DNA of 64,000 bases from MTP4 sp052056915 (GCF_052056915.1 NZ_CP195119.1:3906001-3970000); one strand, 5' to 3'; positions 52,911 through 62,022 are shown, counted from the first letter of the stretch. Numbers and translations are program-made. Notes: generated by a model not told the origin, from the sequence alone.

Positions 52911-54231
52911 TGCTTTGAAAGTCATGCTTTCTCTTGAACAAAAAGGAGGTTTTTAGAGGGGAGTTATAAAGTGGAAACCAGAACCTCTATAAAAAATATA
53001 GAATCCGGCAGTCGCCGGTTTCCGGATCACGAGTCCGGAACAGCAGCAATGAATACTGTGCAGGGTTTCGGGACCTCAGGATTCATTTTCGCCTTCTTTT
53101 TCCTCAGCCTTTTCTTCTTCCTGAGCTCTATCCCCACTCGATTCCATGAGTTTGGCTATTAAGCGTGTCTCCTCGGAACTTTCCAGAACTAGCTTTACAA
53201 CCATTGTAAGAGGTACGGCAATCAGCGAACCTGCGACTCCCAGTATGAAGGACCAGTAAAACAGGGAAAGGAATACGATTGTCGGAGATAATTTCAGGCC
53301 TTTTCCTGCAATAGACGGGAAAAGGACATTTTCTACGAGCGCATTGATAAGGGTTATCCCGGCAAGGACAGCCACCGCCCCTACGGCTCCGTACTTGAAC
53401 AGGCCAAGGAGCATAGGTGGAACAGCGGCAAGATAAAAGCCCAGGTAAGGGATATAACCGAACAGGAATGTCAGAAGTCCCCAGAGAATAGCAAAATCTA
53501 TACCTCCGATAAGGAGCAGTATGGCAGTTCCGATTCCCCCGAGCAGGTTGGTCTCAGTCCTCAGAACCATGTAATTTACGACGTTTCTGCTTAACTGGGT
53601 AAATTTCGAAAGCTGGACCGGTTCACCTTCAACTTCTTTTTGAACCTTTTTCGGCGCACTTGCAGAATCCAGAAGTAAAAACGTTGTCGTAACAAAAATG
53701 AGCACAATTGTTGATCCGGCACTTAAGGCTCCTGTAATAATATCCCCTGACACGCTGAAAGCAAATGTTGCAAGATTGCGCAGGAGTGATTCCACGGAAA
53801 CTCCAACTATAGGCAAGTATGCTGAAATTCTGTCCAGAGTGCTCTCAAACTGGATTTCATAGTCCGGAATCTCCTCACTGAGCTGGACTAAAGAGCTTAC
53901 AAACAGAATCGCGGTTCCAACAGAAACAATAATGAAAAAAAGGATTACCAGAAGGACGCTAACTTTTCCCGAAACCCCTTTCTTAATGAGCCAGTGAACC
54001 AGTGGGGAAAAGATTAGAAAGGCAAAAATAGCAAAAAAAACCGGTATAAGTATATTTGAGATTTCCTGCATACCAATTGTAAGGAGAACTGCAGCAGTGC
54101 TGTAAATTAGAACTTTGGCTGGTGTTGAAATGGTATTTGCATTCATATTTACATCCCCCAATCTTTCCTACCCCAAATTTTTCTTTTACTGCCGACTCTC
54201 GTTTTTCAAATTTTTATAGATCACTTCCCTT
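52911..54231. repeat. Tandem duplication unit, copy 1
   Basis: The whole segment from TGCTTTGAAAGTCATGCT through the AI-2E permease gene to AGATCACTTCCCT is repeated at 54553-55863. Homology covers the gene and both flanks. Confidence 0.9.
53076..54146 (-). CDS. AI-2E-family transporter, tandem copy 1
   Basis: A 356-residue membrane protein of the AI-2E permease family: about eight helices, an NTISTPAKVLIYSTAAVLLT opening, LFGYIPYLGFYLAAVPPMLL in the conserved central motif, and FYWSFILGVAGSLIAVPLTM near the end, then an acidic and Lys-rich tail. The start is ATG 54146, with GGGGGATG upstream; the TTG 15 bases earlier overlaps that site. It is a very close paralogue of the next gene (54714-55784), with differences mainly in the soluble loop (EEIPDYEIQFESTLDRISAY). 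Substrate unknown. Confidence 0.85.
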   Translation of the reverse strand: MNANTISTPAKVLIYSTAAVLLTIGMQEISNILIPVFFAIFAFLIFSPLVHWLIKKGVSGKVSVLLVILFFIIVSVGTAILFVSSLVQLSEEIPDYEIQFESTLDRISAYLPIVGVSVESLLRNLATFAFSVSGDIITGALSAGSTIVLIFVTTTFLLLDSASAPKKVQKEVEGEPVQLSKFTQLSRNVVNYMVLRTETNLLGGIGTAILLLIGGIDFAILWGLLTFLFGYIPYLGFYLAAVPPMLLGLFKYGAVGAVAVLAGITLINALVENVLFPSIAGKGLKLSPTIVFLSLFYWSFILGVAGSLIAVPLTMVVKLVLESSEETRLIAKLMESSGDRAQEEEKAEEKEGENES

Positions 54232-54516
54232 TCTTGCTCCCTAATTTCCATGGATTTCCAATGCATTTCAGTCAAGAAAATTAAATATCAGTAAGTTTAG
54301 ATCCCGGCTTTTCAGCTGCAGTTTAACTAAGAAAGAGGGTAAAGCCCCCATCCCCTCTTTTTTAATTAAGGTATCAGGTTACTGAATTGATCTTATATAT
54401 GTATAAATCCCAGAATATATATAAATTAACATATATAATTTTGGCATATTCCCTCTTTTTTCGGGTTACCAAATCCCTTTTGTGCAATCGGCTGTTTTTT
54501 ACTTCATTGGCTGCTT

Positions 54517-54552
54517 TTTTGTACTCGTGGTTCAGGATATTGCCCTGGATCT
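54517..54552 (-). pseudogene. LURP-one gene fragment at duplication boundary
   Basis: On the minus strand it encodes KIQGNILNHEYK, matching KIQGNILDHEYK of the LURP-one gene at 58425-58952, with the DNA itself similar over about 35 bases. It ends exactly where the second duplication unit begins (54553). Too short to function. Confidence 0.5.
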
Positions 54553-55863
54553 TGCTTTGAAAGTCATGCTTTCTTTTTAACAAAGAGAAGGTTTTTAGGG
54601 GGATGTATACAGTGGAAACCAGGACCTCTATAAAAACAGGATCTGCATGTCGCCGGTTTCCGGGTCACGGGTCCGGAACAGCAGCAATGAATACGGTGCA
54701 GGGTTTCGGGATTTCAGGATTCATTTTCGCCTTTGTTTTCCTCAGCTTTTTCTTCTCCCTTGCTTCTATCCCCGCTTGATTCCATGAGTTTGGCCATCAA
54801 GTGTGTCTCCCTGGAACTTTCAAGAATTATCTTTACAACCATCGTAAGAGGTACGGCAATCAGCGCACCTGCGGCTCCCAGTATGAAGGACCAGTAAAAC
54901 AGGGAAAGGAATACGATTGTCGGAGACAATTTCAGGCCTTTTCCTGCAATAGACGGGAAAAGGACCTCTTCTACGAGGGCATTGATAATGGAGATCCCGG
55001 CAAGGACAGCCACCGCCCCTATGGCTCCGTACTTGAACAGGGCAAGTAACATGGGTGGAATAGCAGCAAGATAAAAGCCCAGGTAAGGGATATAGCCAAA
55101 CAGGAATGTAAGGAGTCCCCAGAGAATAGCAAAATCTATCCTTCCGATAAGGAGCAGTATGGCAGTTCCGATTCCCCCGAGCAGGTTGACCTCAGTCCTC
55201 AGGACCATGTAATTTACGACGTTCCTGTTTAGCTGCTTAAAATGCGAAAGGCGGGCCTTTTCATCTTCAACTTCTTTTTGCACCCTTTTTGGTGCACTTG
55301 CAGAATCCAGAAGTAAAAATGTTGTCGTGATAAAAATGAGCACAATTGTTGATCCGGCACTTAAGGCTCCTGCAATAATATCCCCTGACACATTGAAAGC
55401 AAATGTTGCAAGACTGCGCAGGAGGGATTCCACCGAAACTCCAAATCTGGGCAAATATGCTGAAATACTGTCCAGAAAACTCTGAAACTGAATTTCATAG
55501 TCCGGAATCTGGTAACTGAGCTGGACTAAAGAGCTTACGAACAGAATCGCGGTTCCAACAGAAACAATAATGAAAAAAAGGATTACCAGAAGAACGCTAA
55601 TTTTTCCCGAAACTCCTTTCTTAATGAGCCAGTGAACCAGTGGGAAAAAGATTAGAAAGGCAAAAATAGCAAAAAAAACCGGTATAAGTATATTTGAAAT
55701 CTCCTTCATACCGAGTGTAAGGAGAACTGCAGCAGTGCTGTAAATCAGAATTTTGGCTGGCGTTGAAATGGTATATGAATTCATATTTATATCCCCCAAT
55801 CTTCCTTGCCCAATTTTTTTACTGTCTACTCTCGTTTTTCAAATTTTTGTAGATCACTTCCCT
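54553..55863. repeat. Tandem duplication unit, copy 2
   Basis: Counterpart of 52911-54231. Its right end runs a few bases into the 3' end of the CPA1 antiporter gene. Confidence 0.9.
54714..55784 (-). CDS. AI-2E-family transporter, tandem copy 2
   Basis: A 356-residue near-duplicate of the preceding permease, with the same motifs (LFGYIPYLGFYLAAIPPMLL, FYWSFILGAAGALIAVPLTM). It begins MNSYTISTPAKILIYSTAAV from ATG 55784 after a GGGGGAT site. Substitutions cluster in the predicted soluble loop (YQIPDYEIQFQSFLDSISAY) and the region after the fourth helix, while helices are almost unchanged, suggesting constrained transport and drifting or specialising loops. It lies 69 bases after the CPA1 gene, so it probably belongs to the same transcript. 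It is likely the ancestral copy. Confidence 0.85.
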   Translation of the reverse strand: MNSYTISTPAKILIYSTAAVLLTLGMKEISNILIPVFFAIFAFLIFFPLVHWLIKKGVSGKISVLLVILFFIIVSVGTAILFVSSLVQLSYQIPDYEIQFQSFLDSISAYLPRFGVSVESLLRSLATFAFNVSGDIIAGALSAGSTIVLIFITTTFLLLDSASAPKRVQKEVEDEKARLSHFKQLNRNVVNYMVLRTEVNLLGGIGTAILLLIGRIDFAILWGLLTFLFGYIPYLGFYLAAIPPMLLALFKYGAIGAVAVLAGISIINALVEEVLFPSIAGKGLKLSPTIVFLSLFYWSFILGAAGALIAVPLTMVVKIILESSRETHLMAKLMESSGDRSKGEEKAEENKGENES

Positions 55864-57152
55864 GTCATGCTCTCTTCGGGAGCATTAAGCCCCGGACGTA
55901 CGGGCAGTTCCTTCATTTCTCCCAGTTCCGGGGCGTCCTCCGGCAGTGCAGCTACTATTTTTGAATACCATTCGCCTGCAGGGTTTGCGGAAATCCCGTG
56001 GGCAAAGACACTTAAAAGGACAGTGGTGATCACGACCAGGCTTATCGTTTCAAGCCCCGGAAGCCCTTCTGCCTCTTCTATGGCAATGAGCAGCAGGACA
56101 ACCGATGCCAGGCCCCTCGGGCCGAACCAGCCAAGGAAGAGGACAGTCTGCTGCTGCAGTTTTGCACCTATCAGGGAGATTGCTACAGGGACCATGCGGA
56201 TGGCTGTCAGGCTCAGCACTGCATAAACGACCTCGTAAAAGCCGACTGCCGGAAGCCTCGTTGCGGCTACTACCCCGAATATAAAGAAAACCGCAAGGCT
56301 AAGGATGCTCCCTTCGGCTTCCGTAAAGATGATTTCCTCCTCTTCAACCCTTCTGCCCATGGCTCCGCTGGCCATACCCGCTAAAAAAGCCGCCACGAAT
56401 CCGCTTCCTCCTATCCCATCAGCCACAAGCCAGGAGATGATAGCCAGGGCCAGAAACTCTATCCTGTGATAAAGCTCTGAGGTCCATCCTGCCCTGGAAG
56501 CCCTTCCGGAAAGCCATCCTCCGAGCAGGCCCAGGGCGATTCCCACAACTGCTCCAAACCCTATCTGTTCAAGCGCCAGGGAGAGAAGGGTGCCTACCGG
56601 CTGGTTAAGTTCCTCTCCGCTGGCCAGCACAAGGAAGAAGATGAAGAACGGGATTGCTCCCCCGTCATTTAGCCCGCTTTCTATGTTCAGGGCCTGCCTG
56701 ACCCGGACCGGCACTTTCGGGTTGCTTACGATCGCCTGGCCGAGCCCGGCATCGGTCGGGGCAAGGATAGCGCCAAGGATCGCAGCTTCGGCAAGGGTCA
56801 GGTCCGTAAAAATGACCGCAGCAGATGCAGCCCCGAAGAAAATTACAAGGGGTAGCCCCAGGAAAAGGAGGCGGTTTTGCAGTCCCCCCCTCTGGCCAAG
56901 GGACCTCAGTTCGATCCTTGAAGCATCGGCGAACAGCGTGAGTACCAGTGCCACCTCAGCTACCGCGAGGACGAAACTGCTTCCTGCCGAAAGTTCGACC
57001 AGGTCGAGCCCTTCCGGGCTGAGTAGTATTCCTGCCGCCACAAAAATCATTGGGGCAGTGACAACGGTTTTCGATATTTTTTGGGAGACAAGGCTGTAGA
57101 TAAAGAGTAGCGCTGCAAAGGCAATGACAAAACTTGTGGCTTCTGATGTCAT
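55854..57152 (-). CDS. CPA1-type cation/proton antiporter
   Basis: A 432-residue membrane protein with about twelve helices. The ion-binding segment GAILAPTDAGLG and the pore helix ESGLNDGGAIPFFIFF are characteristic of the NhaP/CPA1 branch (Na+/H+ or K+/H+ exchange at the cell membrane). LGWFGPRGLASVVLLLIA near the C-terminus is the third conserved block. AGGAT precedes ATG 57152. Ion preference cannot be told from sequence. Grouped with BASS and AI-2E transporters, it suggests an ion or osmotic homeostasis unit. Confidence 0.9.
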   Translation of the reverse strand: MTSEATSFVIAFAALLFIYSLVSQKISKTVVTAPMIFVAAGILLSPEGLDLVELSAGSSFVLAVAEVALVLTLFADASRIELRSLGQRGGLQNRLLFLGLPLVIFFGAASAAVIFTDLTLAEAAILGAILAPTDAGLGQAIVSNPKVPVRVRQALNIESGLNDGGAIPFFIFFLVLASGEELNQPVGTLLSLALEQIGFGAVVGIALGLLGGWLSGRASRAGWTSELYHRIEFLALAIISWLVADGIGGSGFVAAFLAGMASGAMGRRVEEEEIIFTEAEGSILSLAVFFIFGVVAATRLPAVGFYEVVYAVLSLTAIRMVPVAISLIGAKLQQQTVLFLGWFGPRGLASVVLLLIAIEEAEGLPGLETISLVVITTVLLSVFAHGISANPAGEWYSKIVAALPEDAPELGEMKELPVRPGLNAPEESMTGK

Positions 57153-57214
57153 GGAAATCCTTCTGCATTCGGGAGCTGCCTGTCGCTTTTACTTCATCAC
57201 CTTTTTTGAGTCAC

Positions 57215-57305
57215 CAGCTGCCTTTTGTACAATCGGGTGTTTTTTGTGTCATCGACTGCTTTTTGTGCTATATGCTGCATTTTACGCTATCAGCTGCTTT
57301 CTTGC
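57215..57305. repeat. CTGCTTTTTGTGCTAT-type spacer repeat
   Basis: ACTGCTTTTTGTRYYATC-like units repeat about four times between the CPA1 and BASS genes. A related stretch (TTTTGTGCAATCGGCTGTTT) lies at 54478-54530 beside the LURP-one relic. Confidence 0.65.
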
Positions 57306-57313
57306 TTCTCCCA

Positions 57314-58225
57314 TCACCTTTCAGGTGCCGTGGAAGTTTTTCCCTGCTCCGGAGACTCTCCTGCCTCCACTTCCGCGCGTTTGCCAAGTTCCCCTCCTAT
57401 AAACATCAGCAGTATGAGGCCTGCCAGTGACACCACCAGAATCATGACCATCACGTCAGGGTCCGTGAAATTAAGCGCGGCAATTGCCAGGGCTGCCGAA
57501 AGGTTGCGCTGTGCGGTCCCGAGGCCGAGCACGCTCCTGATAGGCCCGGCAGACCCCCCGAGGAGGTAGCCAATAATAAACGAAACAAGCAGGAATAACA
57601 CCGCTGCAATAACCGCGGTGGTCCCGATAACTCCCAGGAGGTCGGAGAGGTAGACCACAAAGAAAGCCACGAAAAGGACAAGCAGGGAAAGGCTTGTAGC
57701 CTGGTTCATCAGAGGCAGGAGCCCGCTTGCCACTTCCTCGTACCTGGCCCGAATGAACAGGGCGATCGCAAGCGGAATGAGCATCAACAGAATAAGGGAT
57801 CTCGCTATGTCCCAGGGATTTATGGTGACCCCCGTGAGCAGCATTGGCAGGACTATCGGCACGTAAATAATCGTCACCACCATCAGGAGCACCATCAGCC
57901 CGACGGAAAATGCAGTATCCCCCTTTGCCACCTGTGCGAGCTTCGGCAGGAAAGGGGCTCCAGCGGCAGTGCCGACAAGGAAAAGGCCAATTGAAAGCCC
58001 TTCGGAGAGTGGGAATATCAGCAGTATCCCGAGAGCCAGGAGTGGGACAAGTATGAAATTGGCCGCCAGCGAAAGGAGTACAAGCTTCGTGTCGCGCAGC
58101 GGGGCAACTATCTGCGGTACTGTAAGGGAGAAACCCATACCAAGCATGCTGGTAAGCACGAAGATCAGTGTGGCAAGGACACCTATAGTCTCAAGGAAAC
58201 TCGAAAAAGAGGCAGTTTCAACCAT
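57314..58225 (-). CDS. Bile acid:sodium symporter (BASS) family protein
   Basis: A 303-residue membrane protein with about nine to ten helices. SMLGMGFSLTVPQIVAPLRD near the N-terminus, FLVGTAAGAPFLPKLAQVAKGD with the crossover-helix character, and GLGTAQRNLSAALAIAALNF are the BASS signatures. Family members co-transport organic anions with Na+; in prokaryotes substrates are often pantoate, pyruvate-like acids or sulfonates, and here it is unknown. The start ATG 58225 follows GGGGGGCAGG; a start four codons upstream overlaps that site. It lies 161 bases upstream of the CPA1 gene on the same strand. Confidence 0.88.
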   Translation of the reverse strand: MVETASFSSFLETIGVLATLIFVLTSMLGMGFSLTVPQIVAPLRDTKLVLLSLAANFILVPLLALGILLIFPLSEGLSIGLFLVGTAAGAPFLPKLAQVAKGDTAFSVGLMVLLMVVTIIYVPIVLPMLLTGVTINPWDIARSLILLMLIPLAIALFIRARYEEVASGLLPLMNQATSLSLLVLFVAFFVVYLSDLLGVIGTTAVIAAVLFLLVSFIIGYLLGGSAGPIRSVLGLGTAQRNLSAALAIAALNFTDPDVMVMILVVSLAGLILLMFIGGELGKRAEVEAGESPEQGKTSTAPER

Positions 58226-58251
58226 CCTGCCCCCCATTCTTTCCCGTCATC

Positions 58252-58398
58252 TTTCCAATTATCTATTTTCCCCTCTCTCCTCCCCTCTTTTCCATTATCT
58301 ATCTCCCCCTCTTTCCTCCTATCTTTTCCATTATCTATCTCCCCCTCTTTCCTCCTATCTTTTCCATTATCTATCTCCCCCTCTTTCCTCCCCTCTTT
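58252..58398. repeat. 36-bp pyrimidine-rich tandem repeat, ~4 copies
   Basis: TTTTCCATTATCTATCTCCC followed by CCTCTTTCCTCCTATC repeats with period 36 between the LURP-one and BASS genes. The apparent plus-strand repeat peptide is a by-product. Confidence 0.9.
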
Positions 58399-58424
58399 TC
58401 TCTTATTCTTTCAACTCTCTCACT

Positions 58425-58952
58425 TCAACCGTGAGCCATCTGGTCGACTGCAACCGTAATGGCCAGGATCAGGGCATCATCCTGCCCGGGAGAAACCTCC
58501 ACCCCGTAGGTATCCCGTATGCGGAACCACTTTTTTGAGACTTCTGCAACTTTTCTTCTCCCTTCCTCAATTTTGTACTCGTGGTCCAGGATGTTTCCCT
58601 GGATCTTCATTTCGGACCCGTCCTCGAAATCCACTTTCCAGCGGTCGCGAAGGGGGGTGATCAGGGCTTTTTTGACCGTGGCTACTGTTCCGCCTCCTGC
58701 GCCCTGGATGCTCATCGTATCCCTGACCCGGATCAGCTTCTCCTTGAGTTTGTACTTCTCGTTTCCCTGGACATCCTTGATGATCAGGGTGTCACGGACG
58801 CGGATAGCTTTGCCGTCAACATAGAACGCCTTCTCCCCGTGTTCGTTTTCGATCCAGTAGTCATCCCCGATGGAAATGAGTTTTTCGCGCATTTTGTAGC
58901 GCTGTGTGCTTTCTGCTCCGCGGCCCCTGAGGCCGCCCATTATTCGTCGCAT
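58425..58952 (-). CDS. LURP-one-related protein
   Basis: A 175-residue protein of the LURP-one-related (tubby-like barrel) family: KMREKLISIGDDYWIENEHG, FYVDGKAIRVRDTLIIKD, a central KEKLIRVRDTMSIQ, MKIQGNILDHEYKI, and VSKKWFRIRDTYGVEV with an acidic, hydrophobic end. These beta-rich proteins are predicted membrane- or phospholipid-associated; function in archaea is unknown. GGGAG precedes ATG 58952. It is the first gene of the minus-strand transporter series. A relic of the same gene type lies at 54517-54552. Confidence 0.88.
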   Translation of the reverse strand: MRRIMGGLRGRGAESTQRYKMREKLISIGDDYWIENEHGEKAFYVDGKAIRVRDTLIIKDVQGNEKYKLKEKLIRVRDTMSIQGAGGGTVATVKKALITPLRDRWKVDFEDGSEMKIQGNILDHEYKIEEGRRKVAEVSKKWFRIRDTYGVEVSPGQDDALILAITVAVDQMAHG

Positions 58953-59446
58953 TAAGAATCACTCCCTTTGTTTATTGCATTCCAGGTCCCTTCCCTTGAG
59001 GGTCCCCTGATCCTGATATGGAATAAAGGAGGATAATCCAGGTTAGCCTTCTAGCCCGGGAAAAAGCAGTAACACTCAAACATTTTTCCCATTATGGCCC
59101 GGACTGACGAGTCCTCGAAGTTTTCCAGACCTATTCCCCCCTTATAAGTGCATAAATATGTATAATATATATTTAAATTGATTTATAATTTTAGTCTCCA
59201 TGCATGAACTTTTTTCCGGTCATATGGCTTTCCCGCAAATTTAAGTCATATCTTTTTTGAGAGCACTCCGGGACCCTGTAAGCCAAAAACATAAATTAGG
59301 CTGTTTTTAAGCAAGCTGTTGCAAAAATCGCCTACTTATATGATTGGATAACTGGAACCTGGTCTGGTTCGAGCTGACGAAGGCACGTTAAAAGAAAAGT
59401 GTTTTTAATATATATGCCAGATTATAATATAGGAGGGGGGATTTTT
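58953..59446. other. Divergent promoter region
   Basis: Region between the LURP-one gene (minus) and the small membrane gene (plus). AT-rich block 59150-59195 contains TATAATATATATTT, a candidate TATA region for either direction. GGAGGGGGG at 59432-59440 serves the plus-strand gene. Nothing else recognised. Confidence 0.45.
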
Positions 59447-59629
59447 GTGGCTGACATGAGCCGCGATGGTAAGTTCGTTAGATTAGTCTCAGGAATACTG
59501 CTAGGAATATTGTTCGCTGTATTGATAATCTGGGTTGTGGGCAAATTAGGAATTGGGGGTTACGGTTTTGGCGCTGCCATTGCTGTGATCTTTTTTGTAG
59601 TACTGAGTTTGTTACGGCGGCTATTTTAA
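59447..59629 (+). CDS. Small two-helix membrane protein (60 aa)
   Basis: A 60-residue protein with a short basic N-terminus (ADMSRDGKFVR), a first helix (SGILLGILFAVLIIWVV), a Gly-rich turn (KLGIGGYGFG) and a second helix ending SLLRRLF. The start GTG 59447 sits 6 bases after a very strong AGGAGGGGGG site, so I prefer it to the frame's first ATG. Function unknown; possibly a small stress-responsive or complex-assembly membrane peptide. Confidence 0.65.
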   Translation: MADMSRDGKFVRLVSGILLGILFAVLIIWVVGKLGIGGYGFGAAIAVIFFVVLSLLRRLF

Positions 59630-59660
59630 TGTCCGCGGACAGTTACGTAAAAGGTCCAGG

Positions 59661-59750
59661 GTGAAAGGCTTTTCTGCTGCCCTAATTGCTTCGATAGCAA
59701 TCGCAGTAGTTGCCTTGTTAGTCGGCCGGGTAATCAGGCTGGTGGTCTGA
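59661..59750 (+). CDS. Possible 29-aa single-helix membrane peptide
   Basis: The GTG at 59661 opens a 29-codon frame with one hydrophobic helix (AALIASIAIAVVALLVG) bounded by basic residues. It directly follows the 60-residue membrane gene (31-base gap). The upstream sequence GGTCCAGG is only a weak ribosome binding site. Could be a truncated remnant. Low confidence. Confidence 0.3.
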   Translation: MKGFSAALIASIAIAVVALLVGRVIRLVV

Positions 59751-59989
59751 TCGTTCGGACATGTTTGGATGTAGATGTGGGATTTATCCCGTGCCCAAAC
59801 ATTTAAAACTAAATATGAACGATGTTTGGAAAAACTTAACCAGAGGAAAAACTTAACCTGTTTTCCTTATATTTTGCATCTTTTTCCTTTATCCTGAAAA
59901 CCAGTTTTTGCCTAATTTTACAAATCGGAATAACCATAGATATATATCATGTTTATTCAAAATAGCCATTTGTGACCTCTGGAAATATT

Positions 59990-60259
59990 ATGCGTGCGGA
60001 AATCTATGTTTCAGGAAGGGTGCAACATGTGGGTTTTCGCTGGTTTGCAAGAAACTCTGCAGAACGCCTGGGTGTAAAGTGCAATCCCATGAACCTCAGG
60101 GATGGAAGGGTTTTCGTGATTGCCGAGGGGCATCGTGCAGCCATTGAGCTCCTGATAAAAGACCTATGGGAGGGGCCCACGTTCGCCCGTGTAGATAACG
60201 TTTATCATACTTTTATGGAGCCCACAGGCAATATGGAAGGGTCTTCGCTTCAGCCTTGA
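59990..60259 (+). CDS. acyP: Acylphosphatase
   Basis: An 89-residue acylphosphatase that hydrolyses carboxyl-phosphate bonds such as acetyl phosphate or carbamoyl phosphate in the cytoplasm. The acyl-phosphate loop GRVQHVGFRWF carries the catalytic Arg, and NPMNLRDGRVFVIAEG carries the catalytic Asn; both are intact. The usual Gly in GRVQGVGFR is His here. Length matches the family (about 90). I chose ATG 59990; a GTG 18 bases upstream adds six unconserved residues. Acetyl phosphate is an intermediate in acetoclastic metabolism, so the gene fits a Methanosarcina. Confidence 0.9.
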   Translation: MRAEIYVSGRVQHVGFRWFARNSAERLGVKCNPMNLRDGRVFVIAEGHRAAIELLIKDLWEGPTFARVDNVYHTFMEPTGNMEGSSLQP

Positions 60260-60329
60260 GTTATGATCAACCTGATCCGTGAATTACTTCATCCGGTCCC
60301 GGAAACCGTTTTTTGATCCGGGTGTTATA

Positions 60330-60368
60330 TGAGTGCCCTCGCCAGCTTGCCTGGCGGCGCCTCCCCTA
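60330..60368 (-). repeat. Dispersed hairpin element (CCGCCAG type)
   Basis: CGCCAG, CTTGC and CTGGCG form a short stem-loop near 60339-60355, nearly identical to the one at 43131-43149. On the minus strand both read GCCGCCAGGCAAGCTGGCG. It lies between convergent acylphosphatase and CDF genes. Confidence 0.5.
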
Positions 60369-60498
60369 CATGAATAAAAAAGAAATCTTGAAAAGAGTAT
60401 TTTGCAGGCTTTATTAGTTTCTTTTTGTGTCCAATCTTGCCGTTTTTTGGTCCACTTTGGATATCCTGTTTTTGCTGAATTCCATATGTATATTTTCG

Positions 60499-61500
60499 TT
60501 ACCTGTTTTCATTCGGGTTCCTTTCTTCGGACCCCCACTCTTCAGGCCTGGTTTCCGCTTCTTTTCTCAGGCATACGCCGGTTTTTCCGGGGTGGACGGG
60601 AGGCTCGGGGATATCGGGTTCGGCTTTTACAAGGACGTAGGTGTAGGGTCCGAAGGCTTTTTTCAGGGAGTGTTCGACGTGGAGGGCAATCCTGTCCGCT
60701 TCGCCGACGTTCAGGCCGCTGTCCACCTTTATGTGGACGTCCACGGCGATGTTGCTCCCGATCTTCCGGGTTTTCATGTTCGAATGAGCCCGGACCCCTT
60801 CGGTGTTCAGGATGATTTCCCGGACCTCCGCGTTTGTTTTTTCGTCAAGGGAGGCTTCGATAAGTTCGTTTACGCTGCTGCAGGAAATCTTCAGGGCAAC
60901 TTTGAATATGAAGAGGCTCAGGAAAACCGCCATCAAAGGGTCGAGGACCGTCCACCTGCCGCCAAGGAAAATAGCGGCTCCGACTCCTATCATGGTACAG
61001 ACCGAGGAGAGGGCGTCCGAGCGGTGGTGCCAGGCGTTTGCGGTCAGCGCCATGCTATTGATTTTCCTTGCATGGCGGATTGTGTAATGGTACATCAGTT
61101 CCTTGGAGAGGATGGAAAGAACAGCGGCATACAGTGCTATCAGGGCTGGCTGCTGGAGGGTCTCCCCATTTATGACAAGCAGGCTTTTCCGGAGCCCGTA
61201 AAGAAAAGTTTCCCCTGCGACTACAAAAAGCATGATCCCGACGAGGCTTGCAGAGAGGGTCTCGACCTTCCCGTGCCCGTAGTTATGGGTCCTGTCCACA
61301 GGCTTCCTGGCAATCTCGAAGCCCAGGATCACCACCAGGTCGGTCAGGAAATCGGAAAGGGAATGGACGGCGTCTGCAACCATCGCCGCGCTGTTTCCCA
61401 GAATTCCTGCAAACAGCTTAAATATAGTTAGCCCCAGGTTCACGAACAGCCCTGCGCCCGTTACCCGTACTGCCTGTTCGAAACGCTCATCCTGGTCCAT
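60499..61500 (-). CDS. Cation diffusion facilitator (CDF) metal transporter
   Basis: A 333-residue CDF-family exporter of divalent metals (Zn2+, Fe2+, Mn2+ and the like) across the cell membrane in exchange for protons. Six helices, with the metal site formed by ADAVHSLSDFLTD in helix 2 and AWHHRSDALSS in helix 5 (HxxxD and HxxxD), DRTHNYGHGKVETL after helix 2, and a C-terminal cytosolic dimer domain with VHIKVDSGLNVGEAD. A ~45-residue hydrophilic tail follows. ATG 61500 is preferred; a GTG 12 bases upstream overlaps the GGAAG site. Metal specificity not clear, though His-Asp in both helices favours Zn2+. Confidence 0.92.
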   Translation of the reverse strand: MDQDERFEQAVRVTGAGLFVNLGLTIFKLFAGILGNSAAMVADAVHSLSDFLTDLVVILGFEIARKPVDRTHNYGHGKVETLSASLVGIMLFVVAGETFLYGLRKSLLVINGETLQQPALIALYAAVLSILSKELMYHYTIRHARKINSMALTANAWHHRSDALSSVCTMIGVGAAIFLGGRWTVLDPLMAVFLSLFIFKVALKISCSSVNELIEASLDEKTNAEVREIILNTEGVRAHSNMKTRKIGSNIAVDVHIKVDSGLNVGEADRIALHVEHSLKKAFGPYTYVLVKAEPDIPEPPVHPGKTGVCLRKEAETRPEEWGSEERNPNENR

Positions 61501-61845
61501 ATTCCGGATCACTTCCTACTTCCACTGCCGTGGAGCCCCCGAAAAGTTTCCTCTTCGTTTCTGGTCCGGGCCCATCTCGCCCTTAATCACGCAAAATTGG
61601 GGGTTCCGGCTTCCACCGGGGGTTTGTGGCCTGAAGCCAGCTCAATATACAAACATTAAATATGTTGTTATATATATTAAAATAGTACCTCTTGATTTTT
61701 TATTATTAGTCTGGTGAGGTCAACTACCCCTATCTCATTCAAATTTTATAAGACATTACTTAAATGGATTTTGATGTTTTCCAGGCCCACAGGGGTTTTT
61801 TAAATTTTTTTAAGGTTTTTTAAGGATCATTTCAGCTTTTCAGGC

Positions 61846-62022
61846 CCTCCCAACCCTTTCAGCTCTCTCAGCCCTTCCAACCCTTTCAGCTCTCTCAGCC
61901 CTTCCAGCCTCCTGAGGTCTATCCTGACTTTTAGCCTTCATTCAGATCTCAGGGCTTTAATCAGTATTCTTCAGATCTTTCAGGGTTTTTTCAGCCTTCA
62001 TTCAGATCTCAGGGCTTTTTCA
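61846..62022. repeat. Nested short repeats downstream of CDF gene
   Basis: CCTTTCAGCTCTCTCAGCCC repeats at about 61855 and 61882 in a 26-bp unit. CCTTCATTCAGATCTCAGGG repeats at 61935 and 61994, the latter running into the 3' end of the following minus-strand gene. No gene in 61513-62008. Confidence 0.75.

Noticed and set aside
58252..58398. Plus-strand Ser/Pro/Leu repeat peptide
   Set aside because: Produced by the 36-bp pyrimidine repeat in a spacer, no start signal.
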